DNA of 6,236 nt, from assembly GCA_023435505.1 (NCBI GenBank), contig JAEYRR010000076.1, positions 1-6,236 of the forward strand. Reading direction: 5' to 3'. Below are positions 1 through 5,617 of the stretch, piece after piece. Below the pieces are notes generated by a model that worked only from the letters and a program-made list of their open reading frames with translations, searched no databases and was not told the origin of the DNA. The position numbers and the translations under genes were made by a program. Origin of the DNA: Bacillota bacterium (GTDB lineage: Bacteria; Bacillota; Clostridia; Lachnospirales; Lachnospiraceae). Position 1 is the first letter of the stretch. The number at the start of each line of letters is the position of its first letter.

Positions 1-18
1 GATGTATGGTGGTTATCA

Positions 19-27
19 TGATATAAT
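19..27 (+). promoter_or_regulatory. Extended -10 promoter element
   Basis: The sequence shows TG, one base, then a perfect TATAAT (TATAAT at 22-27), which matches the extended -10 consensus for the housekeeping sigma factor. A -35 box at the usual 17-base spacing would fall at or beyond the left edge, so it cannot be checked. Transcription would start near position 34, shortly before the ribosome binding site of the first gene. This promoter probably drives the GNAT gene and, because no terminator follows until 4027, the acyltransferase/glycosyltransferase genes as well. That last step is inference. Confidence 0.6.
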
Positions 28-43
28 ACTTTTAAGTCAGATT

Positions 44-52
44 GAGGGGAGG
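44..52 (+). promoter_or_regulatory. Ribosome binding site fixing the GNAT start
   Basis: GAGGGGAGG ends six bases before the ATG at 59. The frame is open to the window edge (ATG at position 2), but that longer version would translate straight through the -10 promoter element and has no visible ribosome binding site. The 59 start is therefore preferred. Confidence 0.8.
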
Positions 53-58
53 ATATTA

Positions 59-541
59 ATGATCAAGGAAATAGCAAAAGAGGAGATAGGGGAATGTGTA
101 GAACTAATCAGAATTAGTTTTGCTACAGTAGCAAAAGAATTTCATATCACAGAAGAGAATGCACCTCGGTATGGAGGGTTTGCCACTACTGAAGAGAGAC
201 TGCTCAGTCAGTATGAACAGAAACGGCCAATGATTGCCTATTATAATGAGATAGGAAAGATCATTGGCTATTATTCTCTCAATAAAGGTGAAAGTGGGGA
301 ATGTGAGTTAAATAACCTTTGTGTTCTCCCAGAGTACCGACATAAGGGAATTGGTACAGAATTAGTAGAGGATTCCTTTCATAGAGCAAAAGGTCTATGT
401 TTTAAAAAAATCCGGATTGGAATCATAGAAGAGAATACTGTGTTAAAGGAATGGTATTCGAAGCAAGGCTTTATACATAAGGATACTAAGAAATTTGACT
501 TTTTTCCTTTTACCTGTGGATATATGGAGAAGGGTTTATAA
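59..541 (+). CDS. GNAT-family N-acetyltransferase
   Basis: This 160-residue protein has the size of a single-domain GNAT enzyme, which transfers an acyl group from acetyl-CoA to an amine; its substrate cannot be told. Motif A is clear: a beta strand with 'LNNLCVLPEYRHKGIGTELVE' character around residues 84-104, containing the acetyl-CoA pyrophosphate loop R94-H-K-G97-I-G99 (R/Q-x-x-G-x-G). Motif B follows as N125...EWYSKQGF (131-138), the usual helix ending in a GF turn. No signal peptide or membrane segment is visible, so it should be cytoplasmic. Its stop codon directly abuts the next ATG (542), and the acyltransferase begins about 45 bases on, so it probably shares a transcript with the lipid/glycan genes, although its role there is unknown. 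Family assignment is firm; substrate is unassigned. Confidence 0.9.
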   Translation: MIKEIAKEEIGECVELIRISFATVAKEFHITEENAPRYGGFATTEERLLSQYEQKRPMIAYYNEIGKIIGYYSLNKGESGECELNNLCVLPEYRHKGIGTELVEDSFHRAKGLCFKKIRIGIIEENTVLKEWYSKQGFIHKDTKKFDFFPFTCGYMEKGL

Positions 542-580
542 ATGAATCATGTAGTATTAAATACGAAATTTAGAGGGTGA
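542..580 (+). other. 12-codon mini-ORF in frame with the acyltransferase
   Basis: An ATG immediately follows the GNAT stop codon and has a reasonable Shine-Dalgarno site (AGAAGGG, 528-534, seven bases upstream). It encodes only 12 residues (MNHVVLNTKFRG) before TGA at 578-580. The mini-ORF is in the same frame as the acyltransferase, whose open frame starts immediately after this TGA. It may be a leader peptide that couples translation to the next gene, an N-terminus cut off by a stop codon, or a chance reading frame. The peptide resembles nothing I recognise, and the ribosome binding site of the next gene lies inside its end, which favours chance or translational coupling. Confidence 0.3.
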
Positions 581-581
581 G
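572..581 (+). promoter_or_regulatory. Ribosome binding site pointing to an ATC start
   Basis: AGAGGGTGAG closely resembles the AGAGGGT site used by the GT8 gene downstream (1377-1383, whose ATG lies 14 bases from the first A). The same distance here reaches 586-587, where the in-frame codon is ATC. No ATG, GTG or TTG start lies at usable spacing in any frame that stays open. Confidence 0.6.
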
Positions 582-586
582 ATAAG

Positions 587-1375
587 ATCGCTGATAAAGA
601 TAGGAATCGAAAAATAATCTATTATACCGATGAAGATAAGGATGAATTTTCAACAGCTAAGATAACACCCAAGAAAATAGACGGTAGTTATCTGTATATT
701 AGAAAGAGCATATGGTCTAAGATTACTCATATCTTCTGGTATAGAGTGATAGCGACACCGTTAGCCTTTCTCTATCTGAAGCTTTATTTTAGACATAGGA
801 TCATCAATAAAGGATGTCTAAAGCAGGCGAAGAGGACAGGCTATTTCTTATATGGGAATCATACACACTTTCTGGCAGATGCATTAATTCCTACCATGGT
901 AAGTACCCCAAAGGATGCCTATGTTATCGTTCATCCCAATAATGTATCCATGCCGTATCTGGGAAGAATTACACCAAGTCTGGGAGCCTTACCATTACCG
1001 GATGACCTAGCGGCAACAAAGAACTTTATTCGTGCACTGGAGGTAAGAGCAAAAGAAAACAGATGCATGATGATATATCCGGAGGCACATATCTGGCCCT
1101 ACTATACCGGAATACGACCATTTACGGATGCCTCCTTTCGCTACCCTCTACAATATCATAAGCCGGTTTATTCCCTTACCAATACCTATCAAAAAGGAAG
1201 ATTTTTAAATAGACCACGAATCGTAACCTATATAGATGGACCGTTTTACCCGGATGAGACAATGGGAGTGAAGGAGCAAAGGAAGAACTTACGAGACAGA
1301 GTTTACGAGACGATGAAGCAACGCTGTAAAGAGAGCAATGTTATACTAATTGAATATAGAAGGAAAGAAGATTAA
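587..1375 (+). CDS. PlsC-like lysophospholipid acyltransferase family protein (start uncertain)
   Basis: This family transfers acyl chains from acyl-ACP or acyl-CoA to lysophosphatidate or a related hydroxyl acceptor at the inner membrane face. Numbering from 587 (262 residues), the catalytic block is N91-H92-T-H94-F-L-A-D98 and block III is Y164-P-E166-A-H, continuing into WPYYTGIRPF. His92 and Asp98 are separated by five residues rather than the classic four, which I recall as usual in this clostridial subfamily (NHT-x4-D). A hydrophobic segment lies near residues 48-67. The first conventional start is GTG at 746, which has no ribosome binding site. Residues 10-53 upstream (IIYYTDEDKDEF..., KKIDGSY...) look like the normal N-terminus of this family. 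I therefore place the start at ATC 587 behind AGAGGGTGAG; either ATC really initiates or an ATG has changed. The GT8 gene follows 15 bases later. Family is secure; acceptor is unknown. Confidence 0.85.
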   Translation: MADKDRNRKIIYYTDEDKDEFSTAKITPKKIDGSYLYIRKSIWSKITHIFWYRVIATPLAFLYLKLYFRHRIINKGCLKQAKRTGYFLYGNHTHFLADALIPTMVSTPKDAYVIVHPNNVSMPYLGRITPSLGALPLPDDLAATKNFIRALEVRAKENRCMMIYPEAHIWPYYTGIRPFTDASFRYPLQYHKPVYSLTNTYQKGRFLNRPRIVTYIDGPFYPDETMGVKEQRKNLRDRVYETMKQRCKESNVILIEYRRKED

Positions 1376-1390
1376 CAGAGGGTAAAACGT

Positions 1391-2239
1391 ATGATTAATA
1401 TTCTATTTTCAGGGAATGATAAGGTGTTTGATGGCGTACTTACCTGTATGCTGTCTATCTTCAAAAGAAGTAAGAGAGAAGAGGTGTTTCGCTTCTTTAT
1501 CTTTACCATGGATGCAACAAGGGTAAAACCCGAGTATTTGCCAATCAACGAGAAAATGATTCAGTATCTGGATGAGATAGCCAAATCCTACAACAAAGAG
1601 AATGAAGTGCAAAAGATTGATGTTACAGAACTGTATCGGAAGGAATTTGCCAACTGTCCCAATGAACAGTGTTACTGTTCTCCATACACATTATTACGGT
1701 TGTTTGCAGATATAATTCCTGAGATTCCAGAGAAGATCTTATATCTAGACATTGACATCCTGTTTCAGAGAGACATCCGCCTTCTTTACGACATAGATGT
1801 ATCAGAGGTGGAGTATGCAGCTGCCAATGACCATTATGGGAAATATTTAATCAACCCTCGCTATATCAATGCAGGAGTACTACTACTGAATATGAAGAAG
1901 ATTCGGGAGACTGGACTCTTAGTGAAGGCAAGGAAGCTGATTAAAGAAAAGAAGTTGGTATTTGCAGACCAAAGTGCCATTATCAGAAGTACTACGAAGA
2001 AAAAATTAATCCCACAACGGTTTAATGATCAGAAGTTTTTACATAAGCATACGGTTGTTAGACATTTTTCCAAGAGATTATTCTATCTGCCATACCCTCA
2101 TATTGCGAATATCAAACAATGGCGGGTAAGCGAGATTCATAAGATTTTTGGATACTATGTGTTTGATGATATTCTATATGAGTATATCTATTTAAAAAAA
2201 GAATATGAGAGTAGGCAAAAGGAGAATTCAAATGAATAA
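1391..2239 (+). CDS. Glycosyltransferase family 8 protein
   Basis: This 282-residue protein is predicted to be a retaining GT-A glycosyltransferase of family 8, which uses UDP-glucose or UDP-galactose. Visible landmarks are the N-terminal strand INILFSGND (2-10), the metal/nucleotide-sugar DxD motif D120-I-D122 in ILYLDIDILF, the acceptor-site-type N160-A-G162 with following hydrophobic strand, and D193-Q194 in FADQSAI. The C-terminal H-x2-G-x2-KPW motif is not canonical: H225 (RHFS) and an IKQW at 241-244 are the nearest equivalents, so sugar or acceptor choice may differ from the LgtC type. There is no signal peptide or membrane span, which implies a cytoplasmic, probably membrane-associated enzyme. 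ATG 1391 has AGAGGGT seven bases upstream. The 3' end overlaps the next gene by eight bases, indicating coupled translation with the fusion enzyme. Confidence 0.9.
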   Translation: MINILFSGNDKVFDGVLTCMLSIFKRSKREEVFRFFIFTMDATRVKPEYLPINEKMIQYLDEIAKSYNKENEVQKIDVTELYRKEFANCPNEQCYCSPYTLLRLFADIIPEIPEKILYLDIDILFQRDIRLLYDIDVSEVEYAAANDHYGKYLINPRYINAGVLLLNMKKIRETGLLVKARKLIKEKKLVFADQSAIIRSTTKKKLIPQRFNDQKFLHKHTVVRHFSKRLFYLPYPHIANIKQWRVSEIHKIFGYYVFDDILYEYIYLKKEYESRQKENSNE

Positions 2240-4007
2240 ATCAGTAATCCCTGTATTTTATGCATGTGATGACAATTTTGTTAAATATACTATGGTTTCT
2301 ATGCGATCTATCATGGAGAATGCATCAAAAAAATATACGTATATCTTTTATATTCTACATACTGACATCAGTGAAGAGATGAAAGACAAAGTGTTAGCTA
2401 TGGCCACTGAGAATTTTAAAGTTCGGTTTGAAAATGTAACAGAATATTTAAAATCCATAGACCATAAGCTCCCGCTTAGACATTATTATTCTAAAACCAC
2501 TTATTTTCGACTATTTATAGCTGAGATGTTTCCGCAATATGAGAAAGCAGTTTATATGGATAGTGATACGGTAGTATTAGGCGATATTGCTGAGTTATAT
2601 CATCATGAACTAGGAGATCATTATGTGGGGGCTGCCAAGGAGCAGGTGATGATTCAGACAGAGATCTACGGTGAATATGTAGAAAAAGTAGTTGGGATTG
2701 ATAGAAATCAATTCTTTAATGCAGGCATTCTTGTAATAAACTGCAACCAATTTAGAAAGAATAAGGTGTTTGACCAGTTTATAGAGCTTTTATACACCTA
2801 TCATTTTATTGTTACCCAGGATGAGGACTATCTAAATATCATCTGTAAAGACCGGGTAGCGTGGATAGAGCAGCAGTGGAATACAGAAGTATTTGGTGAT
2901 ATTCCATATGAAGATGAAAGCATTAAAGCATTGCACTACATAATGGTATCAAAACCATGGCATTATGAGGACTGCAGATATAGGCAGTACTTTTGGAAAT
3001 ATGCCCAGTTGACAGAGTCTTATGAGGAAATTAAGAAGGAATTAGCCACCTATACAGAGAAAGATAGGGAAAGGGATATGGAGTCCTGTCGTCATCTGGA
3101 GCAGATGGCCCGTGATGAGATAGCCAGAGAGGACAATTATCTCAATATGATGAACGCCAATACAACCAAGGCGAAAGATAGATTGATTATCTTGAATAAG
3201 ATTGCTCAATATGAGAGAGAAGGTAGATTTGATGTAGATGTGGAGGAGGACCCACCAACCAAAGAACTTTTACCAGATCAGATTGATTACCTGAGAAAGA
3301 AGACCACCAGTAAGATTAAGTCAAAGGTTGCGTATACGATGGCAAGAAGGTATATGAATAATCTTTTGGATAATAAGCAAATGATTGTGAAAGAGATTAA
3401 AGGCATTGAGAATTTTAAGAACCTAGACAGTGGTGCCATCATTACCTGTAACCATTTCCATGCATTTGACAGTTTTGCGATTCAGCTTGCCTATGAGGCT
3501 GCCAAACAGAAAAAAAGAAAATTTTATCGTGTTATTCGAGAAGGTAATTATACAAACTTTCCTGGATTTTATGGTCTCCTTATGAGAAACTGCAATACCT
3601 TCCCTCTTAGCTCTAATATAAAGACGATGGAGAAATTCATCAAGTCCATGGATACAGTGTTAAAGAAGGGGCATTTCGTGCTAATCTATCCGGAACAGAG
3701 CATGTGGTGGAACTATCGTAAGCCAAAGCCATTAAAGAAGGGGGCATTTACCTTTGCTGTTAGAAATAATGTTCCGGTACTGCCTTGTTTTATTACCATG
3801 AAGGATTCCAATATCCTTGGAAAGGATGGCTTCTACGTGCAGGAGTATACCATCCATATTAGTGAGCCAATCTATCCGGATAAAAATAAGAATCGAGCCC
3901 AGAATATTGAAAATATACGAAAAAAGAATTTTGACGTATGGAAAGAAATCTATGAGAAAACCTATCATGCATCCCTTACCTATTCCTGTGGGGATGTGGC
4001 TAAGTAG
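2232..4007 (+). CDS. GT8 glycosyltransferase-PlsC-like acyltransferase fusion
   Basis: This 591-residue protein carries two enzyme domains. Residues 1 to about 260 are a GT8 domain: VFYACDDNFVKYT at 8-20, DxD motif D110-S-D112 in AVYMDSDTVVLGDI, N163-A-G165, D196-D198-Y in TQDEDYLN, and H235...KPW243 (the glycine of H-x2-G-x2-KPW is Met238). Residues 265-345 are a highly charged, probably helical linker. Residues 350-580 are an acyltransferase of the PlsC-like superfamily, with N407-H408-F-H-A-F-D413 (classic HX4D) and block III Y486-P-E488-Q-S, followed by a W/K-rich stretch. ATG 2232 is chosen because AGGAG (2220-2224) lies seven bases upstream and the start overlaps the preceding GT8 stop by eight bases. 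An upstream in-frame start at 2205 has no comparable site. One protein could add a sugar and then an acyl chain to the same lipid-linked acceptor; that function is inferred. Confidence 0.9.
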   Translation: MNKSVIPVFYACDDNFVKYTMVSMRSIMENASKKYTYIFYILHTDISEEMKDKVLAMATENFKVRFENVTEYLKSIDHKLPLRHYYSKTTYFRLFIAEMFPQYEKAVYMDSDTVVLGDIAELYHHELGDHYVGAAKEQVMIQTEIYGEYVEKVVGIDRNQFFNAGILVINCNQFRKNKVFDQFIELLYTYHFIVTQDEDYLNIICKDRVAWIEQQWNTEVFGDIPYEDESIKALHYIMVSKPWHYEDCRYRQYFWKYAQLTESYEEIKKELATYTEKDRERDMESCRHLEQMARDEIAREDNYLNMMNANTTKAKDRLIILNKIAQYEREGRFDVDVEEDPPTKELLPDQIDYLRKKTTSKIKSKVAYTMARRYMNNLLDNKQMIVKEIKGIENFKNLDSGAIITCNHFHAFDSFAIQLAYEAAKQKKRKFYRVIREGNYTNFPGFYGLLMRNCNTFPLSSNIKTMEKFIKSMDTVLKKGHFVLIYPEQSMWWNYRKPKPLKKGAFTFAVRNNVPVLPCFITMKDSNILGKDGFYVQEYTIHISEPIYPDKNKNRAQNIENIRKKNFDVWKEIYEKTYHASLTYSCGDVAK

Positions 4008-4026
4008 TATAAATGGCCGATTATAT

Positions 4027-4063
4027 AAAAACCCTCCCAAACGGATATTTTTGGAGGGTTTTT
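4027..4063 (+). terminator. Rho-independent terminator
   Basis: AAAAACCCTCC (4027-4037) pairs perfectly with GGAGGGTTTTT (4053-4063). Three further A-T pairs across a one-base bulge (C4038) leave a loop of about eight bases. The hairpin sits 19 bases after the fusion-gene stop and ends in five T residues. The A-run on the left arm means it could also stop transcription coming from the right, though no convergent gene is seen. It separates the acyltransferase/glycosyltransferase operon from the DUF1287 unit. Confidence 0.92.
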
Positions 4064-4064
4064 A

Positions 4065-4073
4065 TGGTATTAT
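4065..4073 (+). promoter_or_regulatory. Possible extended -10 promoter for the DUF1287 unit
   Basis: TG, one base, TATTAT (4068-4073) matches an extended -10 with one mismatch and lies directly after the terminator, where a new promoter is expected. The -35 position falls in the terminator arm and shows no good TTGACA match, which extended -10 promoters tolerate. Transcription would start near 4080, leaving a leader of about 60 bases. Confidence 0.35.
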
Positions 4074-4128
4074 AAGCACAGATTTGATAAACTAGAGGTG
4101 AGAAAAACCATTTATTGGATAGGAAGTC

Positions 4129-4135
4129 GGGAGGG
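4129..4135 (+). promoter_or_regulatory. Ribosome binding site for the DUF1287 gene
   Basis: GGGAGGG lies three to four bases before the ATG at 4139, which is close but usable. It supports 4139 rather than the in-frame TTG at 4115. A stronger-looking GAGGTGA at 4096-4101 is 13 bases from that TTG and has no start codon at normal spacing. Confidence 0.55.
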
Positions 4136-4138
4136 TGT

Positions 4139-4801
4139 ATGAGGAAAAAGAGAATCATCATATTGGTAAGTATAATTAGTTTTGTTATTCTGGCTAGTTC
4201 AGTGACGGTCTATTTTCTATATAGGTATAATGTCATTACCCATAGAAGCTACACCGATACTGATTTTGACATAGAAACCTATCACAGTAAGATGGATAAG
4301 GATAATGACGGCATAGAAGACCAGAGTGACATTCTTCAGAATGTACGTGCTTATATTGCAACCAACCCCAAGTATAAGAGTAAGTATTATGCCTCTGGTT
4401 ATCCCAATGATGAGTACGGAGTATGTACGGATGTGGTGGCATTTGGCTTAAAGGACGCAGGCTATGATTTAATGGAGTTAGTGGATGCAGATATTAGGAA
4501 GAATCCTGAGTCTTATAACATTAAGAAACCGGATAAGAACATTGACTTTAGAAGAGTCCGAAACCTTAATGTCTATTTTGCGCATACGGCTATCTCCCTT
4601 ACCACTGATTTAAAGGAGATCAAGGAGTGGCAGGGTGGAGATATTGTGGTATTTGAGGCGCATGTTGCCGTGATCTCTGATAAGAGAAACCACAAAGGCA
4701 TTCCTTTTCTCATTCACAATGCTAGTCCCAATCAGTTCCGCTACGAGGAAGATGTATTGGAACGGTGGGGAAAGATTATTGGCCATTATAGAATCAGTTA
4801 A
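4139..4801 (+). CDS. Membrane-anchored DUF1287 family protein
   Basis: This 220-residue protein belongs to DUF1287 (the family of E. coli YijF), whose function is uncharacterised. Its Cys/His pattern resembles NlpC/P60-type cysteine peptidases. A basic start (MRKKR) and a hydrophobic stretch (residues 6-28) form a signal anchor, placing the domain outside the cytoplasm. Next comes a calcium-loop-like D53-K-D55-N-D57-G-I-E-D61. The DUF1287 core follows: GVC96TDV, KKPDKNIDFRRVRNL (129-143), QGGDIV (165-170), H175 in AHVAVISDKR, H193-N194 in LIHNASP, and a terminal ITGHYR-like IIGHYRIS. C96 with H175 or H193 is the probable catalytic set. The gene opens a new unit after the terminator and is followed 13 bases later by a GNAT gene. 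Cell-wall or surface-protein processing is a reasonable guess only. An alternative TTG start at 4115 would add eight residues. Confidence 0.88.
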   Translation: MRKKRIIILVSIISFVILASSVTVYFLYRYNVITHRSYTDTDFDIETYHSKMDKDNDGIEDQSDILQNVRAYIATNPKYKSKYYASGYPNDEYGVCTDVVAFGLKDAGYDLMELVDADIRKNPESYNIKKPDKNIDFRRVRNLNVYFAHTAISLTTDLKEIKEWQGGDIVVFEAHVAVISDKRNHKGIPFLIHNASPNQFRYEEDVLERWGKIIGHYRIS

Positions 4802-4814
4802 TTAAGGAGCGAAA

Positions 4815-5582
4815 ATGATTAAATTAGGGACCAAAGAATATAAAAAAGTAATAGAGCTAGTTGAGTGTAGCTCAGGTAATAGGGTATATCCTCTCTCTAT
4901 TGTAGAGAGGATTCAGAAAGGTCTAATATATGTAGACTGTGTGGAGCATCCACGCTGTGCTTTGCTCTGGCACTATTGTGGTTTTGGCTATCTGGTTGGG
5001 GAGCCTAAGGAAGACTTTTTGGCAGAGGTGGTTACTCTAATCCGTAATGATCAAGGAACGAATCCATGGCGTTTAGTGCTTGAGATAGTCAATCCTTTGT
5101 GGGAGGCTTATTTCGCGAAGCAACAGGGAATAGTAAGGGATGAACGTTACAGCTTTACTTATGCAGGAGTAAAGAGGCAGCAGCTGCCACTTCCTGATGG
5201 ATATACACTTCAGGCAATAGATTCAAATATTCTATCCAGATTACAGGGACGTATCATACCTAGCTTCTCCTGGGACTCTGATGCAGAGTTTCTTCAGAAG
5301 GGAAAGGGATTCTGCCTCCTATATGGAGATGACATAGCAGCAACAGCATTTACCTCGGCAATCAGTCATGAGGAGATCGATATTGGTATTGAAACTGCAG
5401 AAGCATATCGAAGGCGGGGGTGTGCTGCTCTTGTAGCTGAGAGAATGGTGGAATATGTACTGGAGGAAGGAAAACGTCCTTTGTGGGAGTGTCATATCGA
5501 AAATATAGGTTCTAAGCATACAGCAGAAAGAGTAGGCTTTGTGCCAAAGAAAAAGTACTCAATATTTAAAGTAGTAAGCTGA
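4815..5582 (+). CDS. GNAT acetyltransferase (GNAT_acetyltran / ZmaR-like family)
   Basis: This 255-residue protein is longer than a simple GNAT enzyme. The N-terminal half (about 1-125) resembles the accessory domain of the Pfam GNAT_acetyltran family, which includes the zwittermicin resistance protein ZmaR. The C-terminal half (about 130-255) holds the acetyl-CoA domain: a strand at 186-193 (EIDIGIET), the pyrophosphate loop R199-R-R-G202-C-A204 (R-x-x-G-x-A), a helix to about 217, then the strand PLWECHIENIGS (222-233) and the closing turn AERVGFVPKKKY. It is probably cytoplasmic, with no membrane segments. ATG 4815 has AAGGAG five bases upstream, and the 13-base gap from the DUF1287 gene implies a shared transcript. 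The acceptor substrate cannot be deduced, and antibiotic resistance should not be assumed. Family call is good. Confidence 0.85.
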   Translation: MIKLGTKEYKKVIELVECSSGNRVYPLSIVERIQKGLIYVDCVEHPRCALLWHYCGFGYLVGEPKEDFLAEVVTLIRNDQGTNPWRLVLEIVNPLWEAYFAKQQGIVRDERYSFTYAGVKRQQLPLPDGYTLQAIDSNILSRLQGRIIPSFSWDSDAEFLQKGKGFCLLYGDDIAATAFTSAISHEEIDIGIETAEAYRRRGCAALVAERMVEYVLEEGKRPLWECHIENIGSKHTAERVGFVPKKKYSIFKVVS

Positions 5583-5602
5583 TGTAAAGATACTCATCTA
5601 TG

Positions 5603-5609
5603 AAAGGAG
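5603..5609 (+). promoter_or_regulatory. Ribosome binding site supporting a TTG start
   Basis: AAAGGAG lies eight bases before TTG 5618. The in-frame ATG at 5600 overlaps this site and has no purine-rich site at normal distance upstream, so TTG is the better supported start of the MBL-fold gene. Confidence 0.65.
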
Positions 5610-5617
5610 TAGAAGAA

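Noticed and set aside
2..58. N-terminal extension of the first GNAT to ATG at position 2
   Set aside because: The extension would translate a perfect extended -10 promoter element, lacks a visible ribosome binding site, and the ATG at 59 has an excellent one.
554..564. Small palindrome GTATT-A-AATAC before the acyltransferase
   Set aside because: Five-base AT-rich arms are common by chance in such sequence; no second copy or promoter overlap supports an operator.
1409..1612. Reverse-strand open frame of 67 codons inside the GT8 gene
   Set aside because: It lies wholly within a well supported GT8 coding region, matches no known family and has no convincing ribosome binding site.
3732..4040. 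Reverse-strand open frame of about 102 codons over the fusion-gene 3' end
   Set aside because: It overlaps the conserved acyltransferase block III region and begins within the terminator area; its sequence shows no recognisable domain.
3817..4095. Second + strand frame of 92 codons crossing the terminator
   Set aside because: It is out of frame with the acyltransferase domain, runs through the terminator hairpin and has low-complexity, family-free sequence.
4236..4442. Reverse-strand frame inside the DUF1287 gene
   Set aside because: It is rich in His, Tyr and Cys, as expected from the complement of the real gene, and has no independent support.
5319..5519. Reverse-strand frame inside the second GNAT gene
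   Set aside because: It overlaps the acetyl-CoA binding motif region of a clear GNAT protein and shows no domain of its own.
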